In this document: piece by piece, positions 26,652 through 35,675 of the stretch
Position numbering within the stretch: position 1 is the first letter of the stretch
Layout: every line of letters starts with the position of its first letter
Source: JAGPDF01 sp052035735
GTDB taxonomy: Bacteria > Acidobacteriota > Thermoanaerobaculia > Multivoradales > JAGPDF01
Assembly: GCA_052035735.1 (NCBI GenBank)
Contig: JBPOHI010000150.1
Span: forward strand, 16,045-80,044
Direction: 5' to 3'
DNA: 64,000 bases
Program-made: the position numbers and the translations under genes
Notes under the pieces: model-generated
The model's database searches: none
What the model saw: the letters and a program-made list of their open reading frames with translations, nothing else
Told to the model about the DNA's origin: nothing

Positions 26652-27437
26652 ATGATCGAAACCGGACTCGCCGGCCGCGTCGTCGTCGTCACCGGCGCCG
26701 CGGCGGGCATCGGCCGGGCGATCGCCCGCCGCTTCGCCCGCGAAGGGGCGCGCGTCGCCGCCTGGGACGTCGCCGCCGGGGACGGGCTGGCCGCAGAGCT
26801 CGTCGCCCTCGCCCCGGGCGGGGGCGACGCTCTCTTCCGGCGCGTCGACGTCACCGACCGCGCGGCGGTCGAAGCCGCGACGACCGAGGTCGTCGCGCGT
26901 TGGGGACGTTACGACGTGCTGGTCAACAACGCCGGCATCGTCCGCGACGCGCAACTGGTGAAGTGGAAAGACGGCGCCGTCGCTTCGCTGATGGAGGACG
27001 ACGCTTTCGATGCGGTGGTCGCGGTCAACTTCAAGGGCGTGTTTCTCTGCGCCCGCGCCGCGGCGCCGCACATGATCCGGGCGGGTCGCGGAGCGATCCT
27101 CAACGCTTCGTCCGTAGTCGGCCTCTACGGCAACTTCGGCCAGACCAACTACGCTGCGACCAAGAGCGCGGTCATCACGATGACCCGCACCTGGTCGCGC
27201 GAGCTCGGCCGCTACGGCATCCGGGTGAACGCCGTGGCGCCGGGCTTCGTCGCCACCGAGATTCTCGCCGCCATGCCGCCGAAGGTGCTCGACGGCATGG
27301 TGGGTCACACTCCGCTCGGCCGCATGGGGCAGCCCGACGAGATCGCCGAGGCCTATCTGTGGCTGGCTTCGGATGCCGCATCGTACGTCTCCGGCGCCGT
27401 GCTCAGCGTGGACGGCGGCCTGGTCACTGGAACATGA
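26652..27437 (+). CDS. Short-chain dehydrogenase/reductase (SDR, FabG-like)
   Basis: A 261-residue classical SDR. The nucleotide-binding motif is VTGAAAGIG; NNAG follows (VNNAGIVRDAQL), and the catalytic Ser and Tyr-x-x-x-Lys are in ILNASSVVG and NYAATKSAVI. VSGAVLSVDGG is the usual C-terminal block. It would oxidise a hydroxyl or reduce a ketone with NAD(P), for example a 3-hydroxyacyl-type intermediate. It lies ten bases after the TonB receptor gene and 19 before the first hydrolase. Substrate unknown. Confidence 0.85.
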   Translation: MIETGLAGRVVVVTGAAAGIGRAIARRFAREGARVAAWDVAAGDGLAAELVALAPGGGDALFRRVDVTDRAAVEAATTEVVARWGRYDVLVNNAGIVRDAQLVKWKDGAVASLMEDDAFDAVVAVNFKGVFLCARAAAPHMIRAGRGAILNASSVVGLYGNFGQTNYAATKSAVITMTRTWSRELGRYGIRVNAVAPGFVATEILAAMPPKVLDGMVGHTPLGRMGQPDEIAEAYLWLASDAASYVSGAVLSVDGGLVTGT

Positions 27438-27456
27438 ACACTGGAGGTCGGGACCG

Positions 27457-28428
27457 ATGCCCCGTCAGGCACGCTGCAACCGCTGGATGAAGGCGATGAG
27501 CGCGCTCGCACTCGTTGCCGCTGTCGCGCAGGGCGAGGTCCAGAGCGACGGCCCGTCGCTCGAGAAGCTCGAGAAGTACCGGCGCGACGCGCTGCTCGCC
27601 GCAGGCTTCACGCCGCTCTCGCTCGGCGGCGAGAGCGACCGTCAGGTGTCGCTGGTCAAAGGGAGCGGCCAGCCGCTGCTCTTCCTGCACGGCGTGGGGA
27701 ACCAGGGCAGCAGCTGGTTCGAGGTCGCGCCGGCCTTCGCCGGGAGCCATCGCGTCGTCGTCCCCGACCTGCCGGGCCACGGCGAGAGCGCGCCTGCTGA
27801 AGGCGACCTGCCGATGGCGACGATCGTCGGCGGCGCCGAGCGCCTGCTGCTCGAGGTGACCGCTGACCGCAAAGCGATCGTCGTCGGCAACTCGATGGGC
27901 GCCTGGATCGCCACCTTGCTCGCCCTGAAGCATCCCGATCGCGTCGAGCGCATCGTGCTGGTCAACGGCGGCGCGCTGCCGGGAGACCCGGGCTCGCCCT
28001 CGCTGTTGCCGCAGAATCGCGAGCAGGCGGCAGCGCTGATGGCGCTACTGCGCGACCCCGCCGCGCCCGCACTCCCCGACTGGCTGCTCGACGACCTGGT
28101 GCGCCGCGCGCCGACTGGCCCGACGGCGCGACTGACCCGTGATCTCCCGGGCCTGATCGCCAACCTCCTGATCGGCCGGCTGGGCGAGGTTCAGACACCT
28201 GCCGATCTGCTGTGGGGCGCCTCCGACCGGCTGATGAAGGTCTCCTACGCCGAGCGCATGCTGGCCGAGCTGCCCGCCGCGCGGCTGACGCTGCTCGACC
28301 ACTGCGGCCACATCCCGCAGCTCGAGTGCGCGCCAGCCTTCGTCGCGGCGCTCGAGAAGCTGCTCGCCGGCCCGCCTGCGGCGCCGCGCCCGGCGCCGCA
28401 GGCGAGCCCCACGAGCCCGGCAGGATGA
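27457..28428 (+). CDS. Alpha/beta hydrolase (1 of 3 in the operon), probably exported
   Basis: 323 residues. A hydrophobic N-terminus (MKAMSALALVAAVAQG) suggests a signal peptide. The hydrolase core shows LLFLHGVGNQGSSW (oxyanion HG), DLPGHGES, the nucleophile elbow VGNSMGAW (Ser), LLWGASDRL with the acid, and DHCGHIPQLE with the catalytic His. It resembles C-C bond or ester hydrolases of aromatic and terpenoid catabolism; specificity cannot be read. GGAGG nine bases before ATG 27457. The stop overlaps the next start (ATGA). A Pro/Ala tail of about 20 residues is extra to the fold. Confidence 0.78.
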   Translation: MPRQARCNRWMKAMSALALVAAVAQGEVQSDGPSLEKLEKYRRDALLAAGFTPLSLGGESDRQVSLVKGSGQPLLFLHGVGNQGSSWFEVAPAFAGSHRVVVPDLPGHGESAPAEGDLPMATIVGGAERLLLEVTADRKAIVVGNSMGAWIATLLALKHPDRVERIVLVNGGALPGDPGSPSLLPQNREQAAALMALLRDPAAPALPDWLLDDLVRRAPTGPTARLTRDLPGLIANLLIGRLGEVQTPADLLWGASDRLMKVSYAERMLAELPAARLTLLDHCGHIPQLECAPAFVAALEKLLAGPPAAPRPAPQASPTSPAG

Positions 28429-29999
28429 TCTCGGCAGACGTTCTGGGCGAGCGCGCCCGGCTCACCCCCGACGCCACGGCGCTGGTCGTCGTCGAGCCTG
28501 AGCTGCGCCTCTCCTATCGCGCGCTCGACCAGCGGGCGGCTCGCGCCGCGCTCGCGCTGCGCCGGCTGGGCATCGCTCCCGGCGATCGCGTGGCGCTGCT
28601 GTCGCACAACCGGGTGGAGTTCCTCGATCTCTTCTTCGCCGCCGGCAAGGGCGCCTGCGTCCTGGTGCCGCTCGGCACGCGGCTCACCGCGCACGAGATC
28701 GCGCCGATTCTCGCCGACAGCGGCGCGCGCCTCCTCGTTCACGACGGCGAGCACGCGGCACTGGTCGCGACGCTGCGCACCCTGCCGGAGGCTTCGGGCG
28801 TCGAGCGCTGGCTGTCGCTCGACGAGGCGGCGACCCCGGGGGCCGGCTTCGCGGCGCTCTGCGACGGCGAGGATGCCGCCGGTTTCGCGCCCACTCGGCG
28901 CTCGCCCGAGGACCTCTACTGTCTGCTCTACACCTCGGGCACCACCGGACGCCCGAAAGGCGTGATGATCCCGCACCGGCAGGTGGCCTGGAACGGCTAC
29001 AACACCGTCGCCGGCTGGCAGCTCACGGCGGCCGACGTCTCGCCGATCTTCACCCCGCTCTACCACGCCGGCGGTCTCTTCGCCTTCCTGGTTCCGATCC
29101 TGACGATCGGTGGCGCGATCGTCCTGCACCGCGGTTTCGACCCTGGCGAGATCTGGCGCACGGTCGAGCGTGAGCGGTGCACGGTGATCCTGGGTGTGCC
29201 GACGATCTGGAAGCTGCTCGCCGAGGCGCCCGAGTTCGAGCACGCCGATCTCTCCTCGGTGTGCTGTCTCTACTCGGGCGGCGCGCCGCTGCCGACCTGG
29301 ATCGCCGAGGTCTACCAACGCCGCGGCCTGGTGTTCAAACAGGGCTTCGGCATGACCGAGGTCGGAGTCAATTGCTTCGCCATGACCGTCGAGGACTCGC
29401 TTGCCAAGCTCGGATCGATCGGCAAGCCGATGATGCACACCGAGGTCCGGCTCGTCGGCGCCGACGGCCGCGACGTACCGACCGGCGAGGTCGGCGAGCT
29501 CTGGTTTCGCGGCCCGCATCTTTCGCAGGGCTACTGGAACCGGCCCGAAGCCACCGCCGAGGCGTACGTCGACGGCGGCTGGTTCCGCTCCGGCGACCTG
29601 GCGCGTTGCGATGCCGACGGCTTCTTCACCATCGCCGGCCGCGCCAAGGAGATGATCATCAGCGGCGGCGTCAACGTCTATCCGGCGGAGATCGAGGCCG
29701 TCCTGCTCCAGCATCCCGGCGTGCGCGACGCCGCCGTCGTCGGCGTCGAGGATCCGACCTGGGGAGAGGCCGGCATCGCTTTTGTCGTCCCACTCGCGGC
29801 GGGGAGCGCCCCGGCAGAGCCGCTGCTCGAGTTCGTCGGCGAGCGCCTGGCGCGCTTCAAGCTGCCCAAGGCGGTCGTGCACCTCGCCGAGCTGCCGCGC
29901 ACCGCCTACGGCAAAGTGGTGAAGGGGGAGCTCAAGGCGCTCTATCTCTCCCGGCTCGCGGGCCATCCGGCAGACATTCGCGAGAAGATGAACGAATGA
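28425..29999 (+). CDS. Acyl-CoA synthetase (AMP-forming carboxylate-CoA ligase)
   Basis: A 524-residue adenylate-forming enzyme. Motifs: YTSGTTGRPKGVM (P-loop), GFGMTEVGVN, YVDGGWFRSGDLARCDADGF, GRAKEMIISGGVNVYPAEIE, and Lys in RTAYGKVVKGEL near the C-terminus, the adenylation lysine. It activates a carboxylic acid with ATP and couples it to CoA. The class includes fatty-acid and aryl/terpenoid-acid ligases. Start and stop both overlap neighbours by ATGA, so it is translated as part of the operon. It presumably activates the acid released by the hydrolases or imported through the receptor. Confidence 0.86.
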   Translation: MISADVLGERARLTPDATALVVVEPELRLSYRALDQRAARAALALRRLGIAPGDRVALLSHNRVEFLDLFFAAGKGACVLVPLGTRLTAHEIAPILADSGARLLVHDGEHAALVATLRTLPEASGVERWLSLDEAATPGAGFAALCDGEDAAGFAPTRRSPEDLYCLLYTSGTTGRPKGVMIPHRQVAWNGYNTVAGWQLTAADVSPIFTPLYHAGGLFAFLVPILTIGGAIVLHRGFDPGEIWRTVERERCTVILGVPTIWKLLAEAPEFEHADLSSVCCLYSGGAPLPTWIAEVYQRRGLVFKQGFGMTEVGVNCFAMTVEDSLAKLGSIGKPMMHTEVRLVGADGRDVPTGEVGELWFRGPHLSQGYWNRPEATAEAYVDGGWFRSGDLARCDADGFFTIAGRAKEMIISGGVNVYPAEIEAVLLQHPGVRDAAVVGVEDPTWGEAGIAFVVPLAAGSAPAEPLLEFVGERLARFKLPKAVVHLAELPRTAYGKVVKGELKALYLSRLAGHPADIREKMNE

Positions 30000-30811
30000 G
30001 CGGCTCCACCGTCCTCGCGCATCGACTCGAAGGGTCCGGCCCGCCGACGGTCTTGCTCAACGGCGGCATGATGACCTATCCCTCCTGGGAAGCGATCGCT
30101 GCCCGTCTGCGCGCCCGCTACAGCCTTCTGCGTTTCGACTTTCGCGGCCAGCTGCTGTCCCCCGCGACGGTGGCGACGGAGATTCCAGCCGATCTCGCGG
30201 GCCACGCGGCGGACCTGACGGCGCTCCTCGACCGCGTCGGCTGGCGGACGGCGCATCTCGTGGGCGCTTCTTTCGGCGCCGAGGTCGCGCTCGAGTTCGC
30301 GTCCGCGCACCCGGACCGCGTCCGTTCGCTGAGTGTGATCACCGCCATGGACCGGGAAACGCCGGAGTTTCGGCGCGGCAGCGACGAGATGCGGGCGCTG
30401 CTCGCCCGGCGCGGCGAGCGCGGCGACACGGCGGAGTTCTACGACCTGCTGGTCGAGGGGGTCTACTCGCCCGCCTACCGGCAGGCGGAGGCGGCGACGC
30501 TCGAAGCACGCCGGACGCAGACCGGAGCGCTGCCGGAGGCCTGGTTCGCCGGCGTCGACCGTCTGCTGGCTTCGCTCGAGGGATTCGACCTCACCGCCCG
30601 CCTCGACCGGATCCGCTGCCCCGCTCTCGTTCTGCTCGCAGCCGGCGACCGCATCATGGACGCCGACCGCGCCCGCGCCCTCGCCGACGCACTCGCCGCC
30701 GAGATCGCCGTGCACCCGACCTCGGGGCATGCGCTGGTGGTCGAGGATCCGGAGTGGGTCGCCGACGCCTGCCTCGCCTTTCTCGACCGCCTGGAGCCCA
30801 CCCGTCCATGA
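29996..30811 (+). CDS. Alpha/beta hydrolase (2 of 3 in the operon)
   Basis: 271 residues. Core elements: TVLLNGGMMTYPSW (an unusual NGG in place of HG at the oxyanion position), FDFRGQLLSP, nucleophile elbow VGASFGAEVA (Ser), LLAAGDRIMDADR and TSGHALVVEDP with the catalytic His. There is no signal peptide. The ATGA overlaps at both ends keep it inside the operon between ligase and thiolase, so a thioesterase- or ring-cleavage-type hydrolysis is possible. It shares the NGG/NGL oxyanion variant with hydrolase 3 (LLNGLAMHTRAW), which suggests the two are related. Confidence 0.8.
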   Translation: MSGSTVLAHRLEGSGPPTVLLNGGMMTYPSWEAIAARLRARYSLLRFDFRGQLLSPATVATEIPADLAGHAADLTALLDRVGWRTAHLVGASFGAEVALEFASAHPDRVRSLSVITAMDRETPEFRRGSDEMRALLARRGERGDTAEFYDLLVEGVYSPAYRQAEAATLEARRTQTGALPEAWFAGVDRLLASLEGFDLTARLDRIRCPALVLLAAGDRIMDADRARALADALAAEIAVHPTSGHALVVEDPEWVADACLAFLDRLEPTRP

Positions 30812-32010
30812 AGACGATCTATCTCGCCGCCTACCACCAGTCGCGCTTCGGCAAGCTCGGCGCGATGACCGTCCCGGAGATGCTCGAGGCGGCCGTCGCC
30901 GGCGCCTGCGACGAGATCGGTTGCGAGGCGGCCGCAATCGACGTCGCCTCGGTCGCCGCTGCCTGCAACTTCACGCTCAACCGGCAGGGGCTGCTCGCCG
31001 GCCTGGTGGCCTCTGTGCCGGGACTCGAGGGCAAGCCGATCGAGGCGGTCGAGAACGCCTGCGCTTCGGGCGGCCAGGCGGTCCTCTCGGTCGCCCAGAA
31101 GCTCCTGCTCGGCATGGGCGAAGTCGGCATCGCCGTCGGCTACGAGAAGATGCGCGGCGACGACGGCAAGGTGGACGGAGCGCGGGTGGGAGAAGTGCTG
31201 GGCTATTTCTCCCACCCCGACGAACGCGACGGCAAGGTCTACGTCTTCCCCCATCTCTTCGCCGAGATCATGGCGGAGTACATGGCGACCTGGAAGGTCA
31301 ACGAAGAGGATCTCGCGCGCATCGCCGTGGCCGAGTACGCCAACGCCCGGCACAACCCCGACGCACAGATGAGCGGCGTCGCGCTCTCGCTCGAGCAGGC
31401 GATGACGATCGCCGGTCCGAACCGCTACATCGTCGACGGACTGCCGCTCAAGACCTACGACTCGTCGCAGATCACCGACGGCTACGCCGCCCTGATCCTC
31501 GCCACCGAAGAGGGCCTGACGCGCCTCGGCGTACGGCGCGACCACGCCGTGCGTCTCGCCGGCTGGGCGCAGGCGACCGATCCGCTGCGCAAGTCGGGCC
31601 GCGACGTGCTGCGGCCGGCCGGCGCGCTCGCCGCGATGAACCGGGCCCTGGGCATGGCGGAGACCACGCCGGGCGAGCTCGATGTCGCCGAGATCCACGA
31701 CTGCTTCTCGGTCATGGGGGCGCTCGGCGTCGAAGTGCTCGGACTCGCCGCCCCCGGGGAAGGCGCCCGCTTCTGGGTGGAGGGACGCGCCGGCGTCGAC
31801 GGCGACTGCGCGATCAACACCTCCGGCGGTCTCATCGCCAAAGGGCATCCGATCGGCGCCACCGGTATCGCCATGCTGGGCTGGAGCTTCCGCCAGCTCC
31901 TTCGGCGGGCGCCGGCCCCGCTGCAGCGGCGCGAGGCGCGCGTCGCCGCCACCTTCAACATCGGCGGACCGGTCTGCGCTTCGGTCTGCACGGTTCTACG
32001 GATCGATTGA
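30808..32010 (+). CDS. Thiolase family protein (SCP-x type acyl-CoA acyltransferase)
   Basis: 400 residues. The acylated Cys is in ENACASGGQAV; AEIHDCFS, INTSGGLIAKGHPIGATG and the C-terminal Cys in GGPVCASV complete the active site. The HDCF and GGLIAKGHP blocks place it in the SCP-x/non-canonical thiolase branch, which cleaves branched or steroid-like 3-ketoacyl-CoAs rather than classical fatty-acid beta-oxidation. No OB-fold (DUF35) partner gene is adjacent, in contrast to many members. ATGA overlap with hydrolase 2. With the ligase and SDR it could form an activation-oxidation-thiolysis sequence. Confidence 0.8.
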   Translation: MKTIYLAAYHQSRFGKLGAMTVPEMLEAAVAGACDEIGCEAAAIDVASVAAACNFTLNRQGLLAGLVASVPGLEGKPIEAVENACASGGQAVLSVAQKLLLGMGEVGIAVGYEKMRGDDGKVDGARVGEVLGYFSHPDERDGKVYVFPHLFAEIMAEYMATWKVNEEDLARIAVAEYANARHNPDAQMSGVALSLEQAMTIAGPNRYIVDGLPLKTYDSSQITDGYAALILATEEGLTRLGVRRDHAVRLAGWAQATDPLRKSGRDVLRPAGALAAMNRALGMAETTPGELDVAEIHDCFSVMGALGVEVLGLAAPGEGARFWVEGRAGVDGDCAINTSGGLIAKGHPIGATGIAMLGWSFRQLLRRAPAPLQRREARVAATFNIGGPVCASVCTVLRID

Positions 32011-32018
32011 GGACCCTC

Positions 32019-32885
32019 ATGGCCGAAGTCGTCCCCCTGAAGAGCGGCTTCCTCCCCGATCCGACGCGACCCGAGCACCAGATCTGGTGGGAGCTCCACG
32101 GCACCGGCGAGCGCGAGGTCGTCTGCCTGCTGAACGGTCTCGCGATGCACACCCGCGCCTGGTATCCGTTTCTCGAGGATCTGCCGGGCTACGACGTCCT
32201 GCTCTTCGATTACGTCGGCCAGGGCGCCTCGGCCTCCCCTGACGAGGCCGTGACGATGCCGCAGCTCGCCCGCGAGCTCCTGGGCATCCTCGACGCGCTC
32301 GGCATCGAGCGCGTCCATGCCATGGGCGTCTCCTACGGCGGTTTCGTGGCGCTCGAATTCGCCCGGCTCTTTCAGCAGCGTCTGCACACCCTTACCGTCT
32401 CCGGCATCCTGCTGTCGAACGAACGCCTGTTCCAGCTCTATCAGGAGATCTCGCTGCGCTTCTACGCCGGTGGGCCGGCGCTGTTTCCGCTCTACACGCA
32501 GTACATGTACGAGAAGATCTTCGGCGAAAAGTTCGTCGCGACGATCGATCCGGCGCAGTTCGAAGGCATGCGACAGCGCTTCGAAGAGCGCTATATCGGC
32601 CGCATTCACAGCCTGGTTCGGCTCACCGAGGCGCAGAACCCCTTCTTCTCCGGACTCGAATCCCGGCTCGACGAGTATCGCGCCGTGCGCACGCCGACCC
32701 TCGTTCTCGCCGGCGAGCAGGACCGCTGCATTCCCCTCTGGGCGCAGGCCAAGCTCGCCGATCTCTTCCCCGACAGCCGCTACGAGCTCATCCCCGAGGC
32801 CGGCCACGTGGTCTACCTCGAGCGCCGCGACCTCTTCTTCCCACGCCTGCGGCGATTCCTCGCCGCGCGCGATCCGCGCGCCTGA
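32019..32885 (+). CDS. Alpha/beta hydrolase (3 of 3 in the operon)
   Basis: 288 residues from ATG 32019, eight bases after the thiolase stop. Visible: VVCLLNGLAMHTRAW (oxyanion region), LFDYVGQGASAS, nucleophile elbow MGVSYGGFVALE (Ser), LVLAGEQDRCIP (acid) and PEAGHVVYLE (His). It has no signal peptide or extra domain. The pattern LFDYVGQG and SYGG is close to that of hydrolases found next to acyl-CoA genes in sphingomonad-like catabolic operons, but no specific substrate can be assigned. Confidence 0.8.
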   Translation: MAEVVPLKSGFLPDPTRPEHQIWWELHGTGEREVVCLLNGLAMHTRAWYPFLEDLPGYDVLLFDYVGQGASASPDEAVTMPQLARELLGILDALGIERVHAMGVSYGGFVALEFARLFQQRLHTLTVSGILLSNERLFQLYQEISLRFYAGGPALFPLYTQYMYEKIFGEKFVATIDPAQFEGMRQRFEERYIGRIHSLVRLTEAQNPFFSGLESRLDEYRAVRTPTLVLAGEQDRCIPLWAQAKLADLFPDSRYELIPEAGHVVYLERRDLFFPRLRRFLAARDPRA

Positions 32886-32897
32886 GGCCCGCCTCCC

Positions 32898-34172
32898 ATG
32901 ACCCAGGTTCCCGCTGACGATCCGTCCGCCCCGGTCTCCCGCGCCGCCTGGGGTCTGCTCCTCTTTCTCACCGCGCTCAACATCCTCAACTTCGTCGACC
33001 GGATGCTGATCGCGAGCCTCGCGCCGCTGCTCATCGCCGACCTCGGCCTCACCCGCGCCCAAATCGGCTTGCTCGCCGGCTTCGGCTTCGTCTTCTTCTA
33101 CACTTTGGTCGGCCTCTTTCTCGGCATCGCCGCCGATCGCTACAGGCGCTTCCCCCTGATCGCCGCCGGCCTCGCACTGTGGAGCGGCATGACGGCGCTC
33201 TCCGGCTGGGCGCGGAGCTTCGTCCAGCTCGCCATTCCGCGCGTCTTCGTCGGCATCGGCGAAGCGACGCTGACGCCGGCAGCGCTGTCGATGCTCGGCG
33301 ATGCCTTTCCGGCGCGCCGCCTGGGTCTCGCGATCGGTGTCTACTACGCCGGCATCCCGCTCGGCATGGCGCTGGCGCTCATCTCGTCGAGCCTGATCGC
33401 GCCGCGCTTCGGCTGGCGGGTCTCCTTCTGGGTTCTGGGGGGACTCGGCCTGATCGCGACGACTCTTCTCCTCGTGCTGCGCGAGCCCGAGCGCCGCCGG
33501 ACCGCGGCGGCGACCGCCGCCGAGCGCCGTCGCCCGGCGGTCGGCGAGCTGCTGCGCGGACTCGGCAGCTCGCTGCGCCAGCGCCCGTCGCTGCTGCTCG
33601 CGCTCGCCGGCGGCTCCTTCCTCTGCTACGGCTCGGGAGCGGCGCTGCACGTCGTCACCTGGCTGGTGCAGGAACGCGGCTACCCCTACGCCGAGGCCGC
33701 CTTCCGCGCCGGGCTCGTCGCCGTGGCGGCGGGCTTCCTGGGCAACCTCGCGGGCGGCGCCTTCGGCGACGCGTGCGCGCGGCGTTGGCGCGCCGGCCGG
33801 CTGTGGAGCCTGGTGGCGATGACCGCCTTCTTCGTGCCGCTCGGCTGGCTCTTCTTCTCGCAACCCAAGGGCACGGCGCTGTTCTATGTCTGCTGGTTCT
33901 TCACCGCCGCCGGTACGACCGCCTGGTTCGGCCCGCTGTTTTCGGCCTTTCAGGAGCTCTCGCCGGTCGAAGGCCGGTCGACCTTCGTCGCCTTCGCCTT
34001 GCTGGTGCTCAACCTGCTGGGAGTGGGGCCCGGCCCGCTGGTGACCGGCATGATCGGCGATCGCCTCGGCCTCACCACCGGGCTGCTCGCGAGCCTCGTC
34101 GTCACCGCGCTCGCGATCGTGCCGTTCGCCCTGGCCGCCCGCCGCGAAGGGCGCCGCCCGCCAGTCGCCTGA
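32898..34172 (+). CDS. Major facilitator superfamily transporter (spinster-like)
   Basis: A 424-residue inner-membrane protein with about 12 hydrophobic helices. The opening NILNFVDRMLIASLAPLLIADL, together with GLFLGIAADRYRRFPLIA (loop 2-3 signature) and FVGIGEATLTPAALSML, is typical of the spinster-related MFS branch often encoded at the end of TonB-receptor catabolic operons. It would carry the imported compound across the inner membrane. It starts 12 bases after hydrolase 3 and is the last gene of the operon. A convergent barrel gene begins ten bases beyond. Confidence 0.85.
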   Translation: MTQVPADDPSAPVSRAAWGLLLFLTALNILNFVDRMLIASLAPLLIADLGLTRAQIGLLAGFGFVFFYTLVGLFLGIAADRYRRFPLIAAGLALWSGMTALSGWARSFVQLAIPRVFVGIGEATLTPAALSMLGDAFPARRLGLAIGVYYAGIPLGMALALISSSLIAPRFGWRVSFWVLGGLGLIATTLLLVLREPERRRTAAATAAERRRPAVGELLRGLGSSLRQRPSLLLALAGGSFLCYGSGAALHVVTWLVQERGYPYAEAAFRAGLVAVAAGFLGNLAGGAFGDACARRWRAGRLWSLVAMTAFFVPLGWLFFSQPKGTALFYVCWFFTAAGTTAWFGPLFSAFQELSPVEGRSTFVAFALLVLNLLGVGPGPLVTGMIGDRLGLTTGLLASLVVTALAIVPFALAARREGRRPPVA

Positions 34173-34181
34173 CGGGCAAGC

Positions 34182-35480
34182 TCAGAAGGAGTAACGCAGC
34201 TCGGCGCGAAAGGAACTGCCGCCGAGGTCCGCTGCGCCCTCCGTTCGCGCCTGCGGGCGGTCGGCCTCGAGGTAGAGCATCTCCAGTCCGATCCGCCAAC
34301 GCTCGCCGAAGGTGCCCAACACGGCGAGAGTCCAGGCCGAACCGTCCTCGCGATTGTCGTCGCCCGGCGTCGAGTCCCGATCGTCGATCGCGAAGTCGTC
34401 GTAGCGCAGCGAAGTGCGCACCGGCCCGCGTCGCCAGGAGAGCATGCCGTAGAGGACGTCGAAACCGATGTCGACCTGCGACCGCGAACGCCGTCCCGGC
34501 GGCGCGAAGCCCATCTCGCTCGTGCCGGTTCCCCATTCGCCCAGGAAGAGCAGACCGCCCGGTAGCTCGACCTCGGCGGAAAGCCAGCGGAAGTCGGTCT
34601 GCCAGGCGTACTGCCCGGCGTGCAGGGCGCGATCGCCGTTGTTGAGGAAAGCGGTCGCCTGCACCACGGCTCGACGCCCCGGCGCATCCCAGCGCGCCCG
34701 GCCGGCGTATCCCAGCCGATGGTCGAGATCGCCGGAAAACGGACGGCTGCCGCGCGGGTCCTGAGCCTCGAACGTGCTGCCGAGCGCGGCGAGCGGCGGC
34801 AGCGGAACGAACTCCGCCGTCGGCGTCGGACGATCGTGCAGGGCGAAGCCCCGCCACGCGAGGAGAGTGCCGGACGTGTCGTTGCCGCCGAAGAGCGACG
34901 CGCCGACCGACCAACGCTGATCGCGGCGGTCGCTCCGGCTCCAGGCGAGATCGAGACCGATCGGACGGATCTCCTCGGCGACCCAGGAGTTGAGCGCCGA
35001 GAGCGTCAGGGTGTAGGGCGAGGTCCACAGCTCTTCGACGTTCTCGCGCGATGCCGGCAAGAAGAACTGGCCGAGCTTGAGGGCGATCTCCTGGCCGGCG
35101 CCGAAGCCGAAACGTCGGTCGACGAAGCCTTCGAGGAGGCCCGATGCAGACGATGTTGTCGAGTCGTCGGCGGCGCCACGGCGCGCAACGCCGTGCACGA
35201 AAAGGCGCCAGCCCGGCGACGGCTGCCAGTCGACCGCCAGGCGCAGTTCGCCGAGGAGCGCGTCGGCGCGGGGGCTCTCTGGCAGTTCGCCGTCGATCTG
35301 CTTGCCGTAGCCCCCGGAGAGAAAGGACGGGGCGCTGTCGATAGCGCCGCCCGACAGACGCACCCAGCCGGTGACTGTCGGCGCCTCGACTGCGAAAGCC
35401 GGACGCCCGCGAGCTACCGCGAGCAGGAAGAGCAGCGCAAGGCTGGCGGCCATGCGCCTGCGGATCGACAGTTTCTCCAA
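34182..35480 (-). CDS. Outer-membrane beta-barrel, porin-like
   Basis: 432 residues from TTG 35480, which has GGGAGGG seven bases upstream; ATG at 35453 would start inside the basic n-region. A signal peptide (RRRMAASLALLFLLAVARG, cleavage near PAFA) is followed by alternating polar/hydrophobic strands rich in Trp, Tyr and Arg and a C-terminal FRAELRYSF with terminal Phe, as in BAM-assembled barrels. Phrases such as ALKLGQFFLPASRENVEELW resemble phosphate-selective-porin-like proteins. The cargo is unknown. It is divergent from the polyamine importer; the 195-base gap 35481-35675 presumably holds both promoters. Confidence 0.7.
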   Translation of the reverse strand: MEKLSIRRRMAASLALLFLLAVARGRPAFAVEAPTVTGWVRLSGGAIDSAPSFLSGGYGKQIDGELPESPRADALLGELRLAVDWQPSPGWRLFVHGVARRGAADDSTTSSASGLLEGFVDRRFGFGAGQEIALKLGQFFLPASRENVEELWTSPYTLTLSALNSWVAEEIRPIGLDLAWSRSDRRDQRWSVGASLFGGNDTSGTLLAWRGFALHDRPTPTAEFVPLPPLAALGSTFEAQDPRGSRPFSGDLDHRLGYAGRARWDAPGRRAVVQATAFLNNGDRALHAGQYAWQTDFRWLSAEVELPGGLLFLGEWGTGTSEMGFAPPGRRSRSQVDIGFDVLYGMLSWRRGPVRTSLRYDDFAIDDRDSTPGDDNREDGSAWTLAVLGTFGERWRIGLEMLYLEADRPQARTEGAADLGGSSFRAELRYSF

Positions 35481-35675
35481 GATGACGCCCTCCCGGCGCA
35501 GACGATCACTACCTCCTCCGATGCTCCCGGACCGCCGGAGGTTTCGGCCGCGCGCTGCCCTCCGCGAGGGCTTCGTTCTCACGCGGCCGGTGGTACGATC
35601 GCCGGGCACTCATCAGCCAGAAACTGGATCCGCGCGGGCGGCCTCTGTCCGCGACAGTTGGCAAGGGGATCGGGC

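Noticed and set aside
24074..26854. 926-codon minus-strand open frame
   Set aside because: Antisense to the TonB receptor, rich in Val/Glu/Gly/Arg, no recognisable fold; typical of high-GC genes.
33179..34645. 488-codon plus-strand open frame
   Set aside because: Shadow of the MFS gene and the antisense of the barrel gene.
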